52,977 nt of DNA from Bordetella petrii (GTDB taxonomy: Bacteria > Pseudomonadota > Gammaproteobacteria > Burkholderiales > Burkholderiaceae_B), in NCBI RefSeq assembly GCF_020991325.1, contig NZ_JAJMLX010000004.1, forward strand, positions 1-52,977, read 5' to 3'. The number at the start of each line of letters is the position of its first letter. Position 1 is the first letter of the stretch. Shown here piece by piece: positions 1 to 7,216 of the stretch. Under the pieces are notes generated by a model that made no database searches, was not told where the DNA came from, and worked only from the letters and a program-made list of their open reading frames with translations. The translations under genes and the position numbers were made by a program.

Positions 1-1
1 C

Positions 2-418
2 GCGGGCCGCGGCGGCGCTTCCACCCGGCCCACCACGGGGCGGTCTTCGCCATCCACGCGCCCGGCCAGGCCGGCCAAGGCCAGCTCCAAGGGCAAGCCC
101 GATTCCCGCTACAAGCGCGGCAAGTTCCGCAAAGGCGTGCGCGACAAGGTGTGGGACAAGGAAGCCGCCAAAAGCAAGGACGGCGTGGTGCGCGATCCGG
201 TCACCGGCCGCCGCATGAACAAGGACGAGCCCTGGGATATGGGGCACCGGCCCGGCATGGAGCACCGTAAGCACGTGCAAAGCGCCAGCCGGCGAAATAT
301 CGACCGCAAGCAGTTTCTGGATGAATACAATGACCCTTCGCACTACCGGCCCGAACTGCCCAAATCCAATCGCAGCCATCGCGGCGAACTGAAAACGGAT
401 GACTACTTTGGCCCCTGA
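2..418 (+). CDS. Polymorphic toxin C-terminus, GH-E family nuclease domain (5' truncated by window)
   Basis: The frame is open from the window edge, so only the C-terminal 138 residues are visible. The first ~45 are an Ala/Gly/Pro/Lys-rich linker of low complexity. They are followed by a compact domain with VRDPVTGR, WDMGHRPG, HRKH, EYNDPSHYRPELP and NRSHRG, ending DDYFG. This is the pattern of the GH-E branch of HNH/endonuclease VII toxins, in which the Gly-His and Glu residues are catalytic. Such domains sit at the C-terminus of secreted Rhs, PAAR or CdiA-like toxins and degrade nucleic acid in rival cells. The stop overlaps the start of a SUFU-type immunity gene by 20 nt, as expected of a toxin/immunity pair. 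The delivery domain lies upstream and is not visible. Confidence 0.82.
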   Translation, partial: AGRGGASTRPTTGRSSPSTRPARPAKASSKGKPDSRYKRGKFRKGVRDKVWDKEAAKSKDGVVRDPVTGRRMNKDEPWDMGHRPGMEHRKHVQSASRRNIDRKQFLDEYNDPSHYRPELPKSNRSHRGELKTDDYFGP

Positions 419-1019
419 TCCTACTTCCCCCTCGCCCTCGCCGCAGCGCAAAGCGGTGGCCCGCCATGCCTTGTCGGTTTTCGGCGGCGAACCGGTGGTG
501 CATGCGTATAACCACGATGAAGTCGATATGTCCATCGACCTGCTCGAGGTCGACGACAGCCCCGACGACGGGTTGGTTTCCTACAGCACCCTGGGGCTGT
601 TCGAAGCCGACCTGCGGCACGACGACGGCGAGCCCATGGCCACCGGCGTTGAATTGTGCGCCGAGGCGCCCCAGGAACAAGACCTGTGGGGCAACATTCT
701 CAGCACCGCCGCGTTCAGCATCCTGCGTAGCGGCCAGGCCATCGGCCCGGGCAGCGTGGTGGCCGACTGCGTGTCCGAGTACTACCCGGACACCACCGTG
801 CCGCACCTGTACCTGTGCGTGCCCTTCTCGTGGCAGGACGGCGAGTTTCCCCGCTTGCCCGCCGAAGGCCGCATGGTGAACTGGCTGCAAGGCATTCCCA
901 TTGGCGAAGCCGAACTGGGGTACCTGGAAGAGCATGGCGCCGATGCCTTCGAAGACATGCTGCTGGAACGCGATCCCGACCTGTACGACCTGGAGCGCGA
1001 CGAAGTCGTCGAGGGCTGA
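399..1019 (+). CDS. SUFU-domain immunity protein
   Basis: A 206-residue, strongly acidic, cytoplasmic-looking protein with no signal peptide. After a Pro/Ser-rich N-terminus the body has FGGEPVVHAYN, SIDLLEV, VSYSTLGLFEADL, PMATGVELCAEAP and VPFSWQDGEFPR. These match the Suppressor-of-fused fold used by many bacterial immunity proteins. It starts inside the last codons of the nuclease toxin gene (20-nt overlap), which implies translational coupling. The presumed role is to bind and neutralise the cognate GH-E nuclease; its acidity would suit binding a basic nuclease. Assignment to SUFU is by motif reading; specificity for the adjacent toxin is inferred from gene order. Confidence 0.8.
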   Translation: MTTLAPDPTSPSPSPQRKAVARHALSVFGGEPVVHAYNHDEVDMSIDLLEVDDSPDDGLVSYSTLGLFEADLRHDDGEPMATGVELCAEAPQEQDLWGNILSTAAFSILRSGQAIGPGSVVADCVSEYYPDTTVPHLYLCVPFSWQDGEFPRLPAEGRMVNWLQGIPIGEAELGYLEEHGADAFEDMLLERDPDLYDLERDEVVEG

Positions 1020-1044
1020 TCCGGGCAGGTCTTGGCAGCGCCCG

Positions 1045-1136
1045 GGTGTCTGGCTCCCGCAGGGTGCCTGACACCGCTGTGTGCCACGACTGTGTCAGTT
1101 GCACGGTGTCCGGCACCCTGACGGGAGCCGGACACC
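1045..1136. repeat. Large inverted repeat of the GGTGTC..GACACC type, likely bidirectional terminator
   Basis: Two arms, 1045-1075 and 1105-1136, are near-exact reverse complements (about three differences over 31-32 nt) separated by 29 nt. Each arm is itself an imperfect palindrome beginning GGTGTC and ending GACACC, so either one large cruciform or two small hairpins can form. It lies exactly between two converging genes. There is no T-tract, so transcription-stop activity is inferred from position and structure. Confidence 0.75.
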
Positions 1137-1197
1137 TGGCAGTGCGGGCGCAAGCTCGCCGCGGCGGCTAAGGTAGCACCACCGATACAGGCACCCG

Positions 1198-2163
1198 TCA
1201 ATCGGCCTTGAAGCCAGTGGCCTTCACGATTTCCGACCACCGCTTGTTTTCCGTATCCAGCAGGCGCTGCAGGTCGGCGCGGCTGGATGCAATGACGGTA
1301 AAACCCGCATCGGCCAGGGTCTTGGCGGCCGCCGGCGATTCCAGGGCCGCCGCGCTGTCGGCCTGCAGTTTGTCCAGCACTGCGTCCGGCGTACCGGCCG
1401 GGGCGAACAGCGCGAACCAGGCGCCGAAATCCACCTTGCCGTAGCCGGCCTGCTTGAACGTGGGCACGCCGGGCAGCGCGGCCGACGGCTGTGCGCCGGT
1501 AATGGCCAGGGCCCGCATCTTGCCGCCCTTGACCTGCGGGGCCGCCATGGCGGTGGTGACGAACGCTGCCTGCACGCCGCCGGATATCAGGGCCGACACC
1601 GCGTCGCCGGTAGAGCGGTAGTGCACCGGCTCGATCTTGAGGCCGGCCTCGCGCGCGAACAGCTCGGCGCCGAAATGCCCCGGCGTGCCGGCGCCGAAGG
1701 TGCCGAAGTTCACACGGTCCGGCGACTGCCTGCCGGCCGCGACGAATGCCGCCAGGTCCTGGTGGGGCGAGCTGGCGGGCACCACCAGCACGAAGTCGGC
1801 GCGCACCACCTCCGAAATCGGGGCGAAATCCTTGGCCGGGTTGTAGTTCAGGTTGCTGTACGTGGCGGGCGATATGCTGATGGATCCCACCTCACCCAGC
1901 AGCAGCGTGTAGCCGTCGGCGGGGCTGCGTGCCACTGCCTGCGCGGCAATCTGGCCTCCGGCTCCGGCGCGGTTTTCCACCACCACGCTTTGGCCCAGCC
2001 GTTCACCCAATTGCTGCGACAGTGTGCGCGCCACGATGTCGGGCCCGGTGCCGGGCGGAAAGCCCACGTTCAGGCGGACAGGCGCTTCAGGGTATTGCGC
2101 GGCAGCGGCAACGGGCAGGCACAGCAAGGCCGCGGTCAGCAGGCGGCGCAGGGGCGATGGCAT
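1198..2163 (-). CDS. Bug-family periplasmic substrate-binding protein
   Basis: A 321-residue member of the Bug (tripartite tricarboxylate transporter receptor) family. The start at 2163 is chosen over one 16 codons upstream because it has an AAGGAG site 7 nt away and opens directly into a signal peptide (MPSPLRRLL.. to AAAAQ). The mature protein begins YPEAPVRLNVGFPPGTGPD, the Bug opening, and has the VVVENRAGAGG and ADGYTLLL signatures. These proteins bind small carboxylates or amidated acids in the periplasm. No TctA/TctB membrane genes are nearby, as is usual for this expanded family. It is downstream of the monooxygenase and DUF3237 genes on the same strand, so it probably captures the substrate or an analogue of that pathway. 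Confidence 0.9.
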   Translation of the reverse strand: MPSPLRRLLTAALLCLPVAAAAQYPEAPVRLNVGFPPGTGPDIVARTLSQQLGERLGQSVVVENRAGAGGQIAAQAVARSPADGYTLLLGEVGSISISPATYSNLNYNPAKDFAPISEVVRADFVLVVPASSPHQDLAAFVAAGRQSPDRVNFGTFGAGTPGHFGAELFAREAGLKIEPVHYRSTGDAVSALISGGVQAAFVTTAMAAPQVKGGKMRALAITGAQPSAALPGVPTFKQAGYGKVDFGAWFALFAPAGTPDAVLDKLQADSAAALESPAAAKTLADAGFTVIASSRADLQRLLDTENKRWSEIVKATGFKAD

Positions 2164-2229
2164 GGTCAGTCTCCTTGGGGCTGCCGGTACATGGCCGGCA
2201 GAGTTGTGCATGAGTAAATCGGGGAAGGG

Positions 2230-2694
2230 TCAGCAGATACGGTAAAAGCACAGCTCCACGCGGTCCGGAAAGCGCGCGCCCGTGCCAACGAATAATTGTT
2301 CGTTCAGCCAGGCCAGCTCTGGTGCCGCGGTTTCAAAACGCGGGTAGCTGCGGAAGTAAATGCGCGCCGGATCCACCGGCTCGCCGCGCGCCAGGCGCGC
2401 AATGTCGTCGGCGCTGCCGGTGCGTATGCCGGTGTTTTCCACATACACACGATGCCCATCCAGCGTTTCGATCACATAGCGGGCGTGGATGTCGGTGTAA
2501 GTGGCCGAGCGTATCGACTGGAAATCGGCGCCGCCCGGCAGGATCCTGCCGTTCAGCCGGCCTTCTACTTTGCCGCCCAGAATGGGAATGACGCGCCGGC
2601 GTCCATGGGGCGTATCGCCCACTTCCTGCGGCGGGCCCACCTGCACGTGCAGCGTGGCCACATGTTCCAGTTGCGGGGCGGGGGGATGCGTCAT
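2230..2694 (-). CDS. DUF3237 family protein
   Basis: A 154-residue soluble protein matching the DUF3237 (UPF0311) pattern: LEHVATLHVQVGPPQEVG, GRRRVIPILGGKVEGRLNG, ILPGGADFQ, ARYVIETLDGHRVYVENTG, then YFRSYPRFETAAPELAWLN near the C-terminus. It is expected to be a lipocalin-like barrel of unknown biochemical role, often found beside aromatic-degradation enzymes. Its start overlaps the monooxygenase stop by 4 nt (ATGA), so the two are translationally coupled and probably act on the same compound. There is no signal peptide. Confidence 0.85.
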   Translation of the reverse strand: MTHPPAPQLEHVATLHVQVGPPQEVGDTPHGRRRVIPILGGKVEGRLNGRILPGGADFQSIRSATYTDIHARYVIETLDGHRVYVENTGIRTGSADDIARLARGEPVDPARIYFRSYPRFETAAPELAWLNEQLFVGTGARFPDRVELCFYRIC

Positions 2695-3956
2695 GGTTTG
2701 GCTCCGGTGGCGCGGCGCAGCGTGGCGGGGTCGAATCCCGCCAACTGCTTGTAGCGCAGTGAAATGGCGGCCAGTTCATCTTGGGCGATGACATCGTTGA
2801 TGTTGGCAAAGCCTTGCGGGGCGCGCTCTTGCGCCATCTGCATGACTTGCTCGGGCCCGTTCAGGCGGTTGCGCAGCACGATGGCGGCGGTGCGCGGCAG
2901 GCGCTCGGCTTCGTATTCCAGCATGGCGGTTTCCATGGCCCGTACCTGGCCGCGCCGCGCCTGCGACAGCCAGTCGGCCAGGCAGCGCGCATCCAGAATG
3001 GCTTGTGCCGATCCGTTCGAACCGATGGGATACATGGGGTGTGCCGCATCGCCCAGCAAGGTCAGCCTGCCGCGCGTCCAGCGCGGCAGCGGGTCGCGGT
3101 CCACCAGCGGGAACTCGTAAATGGCCTGTGCGCCATCGATGACCGTGGGAATATCGATCCAGTCCCAGCGCCAGTCGGCGAAGCGTTCCGCAAACACCGA
3201 TTTGTCCACCTTGCGGTTCCAGTCGGTGGCCGGCAGCGATGCATCGGGTATGGCCAGTTCGGCAATCCAGTTGATCAGCGAACGTCCCTGGTGGCGCAAG
3301 GGTCCGGAAATGGGGTAGCAGACGAATTTCTGGTCCTGGTGGCCCGCCATGAACATGGTGCAGCCATCCAGGTACGGCTCGGCTTCGGTTACGGCGCGCC
3401 ACAGCATGCGGCCCGAAAACCGCGGCTCATCGCCCGTGGGATATAGCTGGCGCCGCAATGCCGAATGGATGCCGTCAGCACCCACCACCGCGTCGCCGCT
3501 GGCCGATTGCAGTGTGCCGTCGGCCCGCCGCCGGAAGTACGCGCAGGCCTTGCCTCCGTCCTGGTCGGCCGCTTCCAGCGCCATGCCGGCCACGATGGCG
3601 TCCGGCCCCAGGCGAGCGCGTACCGTGTCGGCCAGCAGCATCTGGAATTCACCCCTGTGTATCGAAAACTGCGGCAACGGGTAGCCCGCCTGCAGGCCGC
3701 GCGGTTCCTGCCAGATGGGCTGTCCGAATTTGTTGTAGTAGTGCAGGGACGAGGTGGGAATGGCCCGCTGCGCCAGCGTATCCAGCAGGCCCAGCTGTTC
3801 CAGTTCATTCACGGCGTGGGGCAGCAGGTTGATGCCCACGCCCAGCGGCCGCAATTCCTGCGCGCTTTCGTACACGCGGCAGGCAATGCCCCGCTGGTGC
3901 AGCATCAGCGCGAGCGTCAGCCCGCCGATGCCGGCGCCGGCAATCACAATATGCAT
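2691..3956 (-). CDS. FAD-dependent aromatic monooxygenase, PhzS-like
   Basis: A 421-residue class A flavoprotein monooxygenase. The Rossmann motif GAGIGG is at residues 7-12. RPLGVGINLLPHAV, YPLPQFSIHRGEFQ, the DG motif VVGADGIHSALRR and the FAD/ribityl motif LLGDAAHPMYPIGSNG follow in the family order. The pattern is closest to PhzS-type and salicylate-type hydroxylases, which use NAD(P)H and O2 to hydroxylate an aromatic carboxylate. GGAGAG lies 5 nt before the ATG. It is first in an operon with DUF3237 and Bug genes and diverges from a MarR gene across a palindrome. The substrate cannot be read from sequence; an aromatic acid is the likely class. Confidence 0.87.
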   Translation of the reverse strand: MHIVIAGAGIGGLTLALMLHQRGIACRVYESAQELRPLGVGINLLPHAVNELEQLGLLDTLAQRAIPTSSLHYYNKFGQPIWQEPRGLQAGYPLPQFSIHRGEFQMLLADTVRARLGPDAIVAGMALEAADQDGGKACAYFRRRADGTLQSASGDAVVGADGIHSALRRQLYPTGDEPRFSGRMLWRAVTEAEPYLDGCTMFMAGHQDQKFVCYPISGPLRHQGRSLINWIAELAIPDASLPATDWNRKVDKSVFAERFADWRWDWIDIPTVIDGAQAIYEFPLVDRDPLPRWTRGRLTLLGDAAHPMYPIGSNGSAQAILDARCLADWLSQARRGQVRAMETAMLEYEAERLPRTAAIVLRNRLNGPEQVMQMAQERAPQGFANINDVIAQDELAAISLRYKQLAGFDPATLRRATGAKP

Positions 3957-3985
3957 GGTCTCTCCAGGATCCGGTAGTGCGATTT

Positions 3986-4010
3986 ATTTTGTTATGTACC
4001 ATAACAAAAT
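3986..4010. promoter_or_regulatory. MarR-type palindromic operator
   Basis: ATTTTGTTATG-TAC-CATAACAAAAT: two perfect 11-nt arms around a 3-nt centre, in AT-rich sequence unlike its surroundings. It lies 29 nt upstream of the monooxygenase start and about 90 nt upstream of the divergent MarR gene. Size and symmetry suit a winged-helix MarR dimer. It probably represses the monooxygenase operon until the ligand is present. Confidence 0.8.
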
Positions 4011-4099
4011 CGCCGGCCCGATTCCCACTGGGATAAACCCGGGCGGCGCAGGCTGCCCGTCTGGGGTAGTGTGGAGTCCCTTTCGACGCTGCCACCGCC

Positions 4100-4591
4100 A
4101 TGCCCAATACCCCCACGCTGCGCGCGCGCCGGCCCCAGGCCCGCGGAGAACACTTCGACCCCCACGTGGCGGGCGTCGAGTACGGCGCGCTCGACGAACT
4201 GGTGGGCTACGCCATCCGGCGCGCGCAGATCCTGATCTACGAAGATTTCCTGGCGGCGCTGGAACCCTGGGACATCACGCCGCAGCGTTTTTCCGCGCTG
4301 ACGCTCATTGCCGCCAATGCCGAACTGAAGCTGACCCAGGTGGCAAGCATCCTGGGCATCGCGCGTTCCGGGGCGGTGCAATTGGTAGACCAGTTGCAGG
4401 CGCTGGGCTATGTAGAACGCCAGGAGGCGGCGGGCGACAAGCGGGCCTATTCACTGGCGCTGACGCCGGCCGGGCGGCGCGCCCATGCCGACATTACACG
4501 CGCGGTGCGGCAGCACGACCAGCGCATTAGCACCAGGTTGTCGGCCACCGAACGGCACCAATTGATCGCCCTGCTGGGCAAACTGGGCTGA
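4100..4591 (+). CDS. MarR family transcriptional regulator
   Basis: A 163-residue protein with a typical MarR winged helix: PQRFSALTLIAANAELKLTQVASILG, the recognition helix RSGAVQLVDQLQALGYVER, and the wing EAAGDKRAYSLALTPAGRR carrying the conserved D-R pair. Flanking helices form the dimer interface. It is divergent from the PhzS-like monooxygenase operon with a 25-bp palindrome between them, so it is the obvious local regulator. MarR proteins usually repress and release DNA on binding phenolic or aromatic ligands, which fits the enzyme it faces. The first ~35 residues are an Arg/Pro-rich extension; a later start is possible. Confidence 0.88.
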   Translation: MPNTPTLRARRPQARGEHFDPHVAGVEYGALDELVGYAIRRAQILIYEDFLAALEPWDITPQRFSALTLIAANAELKLTQVASILGIARSGAVQLVDQLQALGYVERQEAAGDKRAYSLALTPAGRRAHADITRAVRQHDQRISTRLSATERHQLIALLGKLG

Positions 4592-4639
4592 CCGCAAGCC
4601 AGGCCCGCGCCGGCGGCATGCCGCCAGGCGCACGGCGGA

Positions 4640-5260
4640 TTACGACAGCGGCAGCGTCAGCACGCCCTGCGCGGCGGGGCGCATCATCAGGCGGCGGTAC
4701 CAGGCCGACATGGCCGGCGTGCCGGGGCGTTCAATCGGCATGGCCAGCCAGCGGTGCGCCACGCTGCCCAGCACGATGTCGCCCATGGTGAAGTGCGATC
4801 CCGCGATGTATTCGCGCCCTTGCAGCGCGCTTTCCAGCATCAGGCCCAGGTCGTTGGCCTTGCGGGTGGATGTCTCGATGGCGGCCAGGTTGCGCTCGGC
4901 CTCGGGCGTGCGGATCAGGCCCAGAAAGGCCGGTACCATGGCCGGCTGCCATTCGGTGGCGGTCCAGTCCATCCAGCGGTCGACCTGGGCGCGCACGGCC
5001 AGGTCGGTGGGCCACAGCGAGCCTTCGCCATAGCGGGCCGCCAGATAGCGCACGATGGCATTCGATTCCCATAGCACCAGGCCGCCGTCGTCGATGACCG
5101 GCACCTTGCGGTTGGGGTTCATCTTGCCGTATTCCGGCGTGTCCAGGCCACCGAACTTGCCGCCCACCTGTTCAGCGGCATGCGGCAGGGCCAGTTCGCG
5201 CACGGTCCACATTACCTTCTGCACATTTACCGAACTCAGGCGTCCCCAGATCTTCAACAT
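4640..5260 (-). CDS. Glutathione S-transferase family protein
   Basis: A 206-residue GST. The start at 5260 is set by MLKIWGRLSSVNVQKVMW, the beginning of the thioredoxin-fold domain, with AAGGAA upstream; the open frame upstream belongs to the antisense of nothing conserved and overlaps ampD. The N-terminal domain has NPNRKVPVIDDGG (cis-Pro) and the glutathione-binding turn WESNAIVRYLAARYG. The helical C-terminal domain has DRWMDW and the capping motif FTMGDIVLG. The Ser in the SSVN segment near residue 10 is the likely catalytic residue. It is a cytoplasmic enzyme for conjugation or glutathione-dependent reduction; substrate unknown. It lies 13 nt downstream of ampD. Confidence 0.9.
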   Translation of the reverse strand: MLKIWGRLSSVNVQKVMWTVRELALPHAAEQVGGKFGGLDTPEYGKMNPNRKVPVIDDGGLVLWESNAIVRYLAARYGEGSLWPTDLAVRAQVDRWMDWTATEWQPAMVPAFLGLIRTPEAERNLAAIETSTRKANDLGLMLESALQGREYIAGSHFTMGDIVLGSVAHRWLAMPIERPGTPAMSAWYRRLMMRPAAQGVLTLPLS

Positions 5261-5273
5261 GGCGATTCCTTGA

Positions 5274-5852
5274 TTAGCACGGCGCCAGCTGGCGCCGCGG
5301 AAAACCTGCCGCGCGGCCGAACCGCGTCCAGTTGAACGCGGGGCCTGGGTCCGTCTTGCGGCCCGGGGCGATATGTTCGTGGCCCCAGGCGGCCCGCAAG
5401 GGATAGCGGGTGCGCAGCATCTTGGCCAGCCGGGCCAGCGCAGTGTACTGGGCATCGGTATAGGGCAGGGTATCGGTGCCTTCCAGTTCCACGCCCAGCG
5501 AAAAATCGTTGCAGCGTTCGCGGTTGCCAAAGCGCGATACACCGGCATGCCAGGCACGGGCCTCGGTGGAAACAAACTGCACGATCTGCCCGTCGCGGCG
5601 CACGAAAAAATGCGCCGACACGCGCAGGCCCCGCAGCCGGTGCAGCCACGGGTGGGCGGTGTAATCCAGCCGGTTCTGGAACAGCCGGGCCACGTGCGGG
5701 CCGCCGAATTCGCCCGGCGGCAGGCTGATGTTATGCACCACCAGCAACGAAACCGGCATGCCGGCGGGGCGGGCATCGCAATTGGGGGAAGACAGCAGCC
5801 GCACGCCCGGCCCGGGCGCCAGCCACCCGTGTCGATCAAGCTTCAAGGGCAT
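5274..5852 (-). CDS. ampD: 1,6-anhydro-N-acetylmuramyl-L-alanine amidase AmpD
   Basis: A 192-residue zinc amidase, normal length for AmpD. It opens LVVHNISLPPGEFGG, giving zinc ligand His40. The second and third ligands are His158 in GHEHIAPGRKTDPG and Asp168 in the same motif, with the 10-residue spacing known for Escherichia coli AmpD. SAHFFVRRDGQIVQFV and SLGVELEGTD are also conserved. It cleaves the L-Ala bond of anhydro-muropeptides in the cytoplasm during wall recycling; loss derepresses AmpC-type beta-lactamases through AmpR where these exist. No ampC or ampR is seen here. It is followed closely by the GST gene. Confidence 0.95.
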   Translation of the reverse strand: MPLKLDRHGWLAPGPGVRLLSSPNCDARPAGMPVSLLVVHNISLPPGEFGGPHVARLFQNRLDYTAHPWLHRLRGLRVSAHFFVRRDGQIVQFVSTEARAWHAGVSRFGNRERCNDFSLGVELEGTDTLPYTDAQYTALARLAKMLRTRYPLRAAWGHEHIAPGRKTDPGPAFNWTRFGRAAGFPRRQLAPC

Positions 5853-6006
5853 GAATGCGGCTCATCGAAATGGGGGAAACGTAGGCATCATTATGCATGC
5901 CTTGCCGGCCAGGCCAATTCGGGTGCCGGGGGGCGCCGTGCGCCCAGGCTGTTACCCGGGCCGTGGTGGCGCCGGGGAAAACCCGTTTTCGTTATTGCGA
6001 GAGGGG

Positions 6007-6264
6007 CTACTTGGCGCCCAGCCGCGCGTGCTCGTGGCTGCACCATACCTGCCCTTGCAGCAGCACGGCTTCCGAGCGCGGCAGGTGGATCCCGCAATGC
6101 GCGCAGCGCACCATGGATTCGGACTGCTGGCTGGCCGGAGGACGGCCCTGGTGGCGCGCCTGTGACTGGGGTGCGTTGCGCCGCGCGCTGGCGCGCGCGC
6201 CGATGATGCGGGCCGCCACCATGACCACCAGGATGATGACAACCCAAAGTAACAACTTGCCCAC
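6007..6264 (-). CDS. PP0621 family small membrane protein
   Basis: An 85-residue protein. Residues 3-20 (KLLLWVVIILVVMVAARI) form one transmembrane helix. A basic linker follows, then a small cysteine module VRCAHCGIHLPRSEAV and WCSHEH, with Cys and His spaced like a treble-clef zinc knuckle. This is the PP0621 family of unknown function. It starts 1 nt after the stop of the cytochrome c assembly gene, so the two are co-transcribed. The 154 nt between it and ampD hold no gene I can support. Confidence 0.85.
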   Translation of the reverse strand: MGKLLLWVVIILVVMVAARIIGARASARRNAPQSQARHQGRPPASQQSESMVRCAHCGIHLPRSEAVLLQGQVWCSHEHARLGAK

Positions 6265-6265
6265 T

Positions 6266-7108
6266 TCAACTCCGATGAAGAATGACTTCCAGGACGAACC
6301 GGCTGCCGGTATACGCCAGGATCAGGAAGGCGAACCCGGTCAGCGTCCAGCGCAGCGCCACGCGGCCGCGCCAGCCGCGTATGTGGCGGCCCAGGAGCAG
6401 CACTCCAAACGTCAACCATGACAACAGTGTGAAAACCGTTTTGTGGTCGAAGGGCAATACCCGGCCTGTCAGCTGCATGGAGGCGATCGAGCCGGACACG
6501 ACGGCAGCCGTCAGCACCACGAAGCCGATCCAGATCACCCGGAACAGCAGGCGTTCCTGCATCAGCAGGGGCGGCTGGGCATCCAGCACGCGGCCCACGA
6601 TGCTGCGCTGGGCGGGGGCTTCAAGGGGGCGGTGCAGGTGGCGGTCCAGCAGGGCCATCAGCAGGGCGTGCAGGGCGGCCACGGTAATCAGGGCATAGGC
6701 GGCCAGGGCGATAAGCAGGTGCAGGCGCAGCCAGCCGTTATCGGCATGCGGGACCAATTGGCCCTGGGGAAACAGCGCCGCCAGGGCGCACACCAGGGTG
6801 GCGGCGGGCACCAGCAGCAATTGCAGCCCGTCGATGCGCACCAGCAGGCTTTCCAGCCAGAACACCACCAGGCCCAGCCATACGGCGGCCGACAGCGCCA
6901 GCGCCCAGCCAATGAACATGTGCGGGCCGGCCAGCATGGCCTGTTGCAGCCCGATGCCGTGCAGCACCAGGGCGCCCAGCAGGTATGCCCGGGCGTAGCG
7001 GCCGGCTTTTTCGACACTGCCCGCCCCTTGCAGGCGCCGCCATAGTACGGCGGCAAGCACGGCGTAAGCCAGGGCGGCCACGGCGTGAAATACAATGCCT
7101 AATGACAT
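6266..7108 (-). CDS. Cytochrome c assembly (CcsA/HemX-like) membrane protein
   Basis: A 280-residue protein made almost entirely of transmembrane helices (about eight), starting MSLGIVFHAVAALAYA. Conserved points are the His in LVLHGIGLQQ, HLLIALAAYALITVAALHALLMALLDR in the centre, and FDHKTVFTLLSWLTFG near the end, which match the cytochrome-c-assembly superfamily (YpjD/CcsA/HemX). The start at 7108 is preferred because the 28 codons upstream are polar, unlike this family, and run toward the ffh promoter. The protein may handle haem, but members beside ffh are not experimentally defined. It is divergent from ffh. Confidence 0.85.
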   Translation of the reverse strand: MSLGIVFHAVAALAYAVLAAVLWRRLQGAGSVEKAGRYARAYLLGALVLHGIGLQQAMLAGPHMFIGWALALSAAVWLGLVVFWLESLLVRIDGLQLLLVPAATLVCALAALFPQGQLVPHADNGWLRLHLLIALAAYALITVAALHALLMALLDRHLHRPLEAPAQRSIVGRVLDAQPPLLMQERLLFRVIWIGFVVLTAAVVSGSIASMQLTGRVLPFDHKTVFTLLSWLTFGVLLLGRHIRGWRGRVALRWTLTGFAFLILAYTGSRFVLEVILHRS

Positions 7109-7216
7109 AAAACCCGTTGTCTGGATGGGGCCCCTGGGCGCTAGTCGCCGGCTGGCGCAAAAAGCCGCCTGCCCGGGCCACCGTTCAATCAACTAGTGTA
7201 AGCGGAAACGCCTCTC

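Noticed and set aside
4640-5839. A single 399-residue protein joining GST to an upstream domain
   Set aside because: The N-terminal half is an out-of-frame shadow of ampD; the real GST start at 5260 has a ribosome site and the fold begins there.
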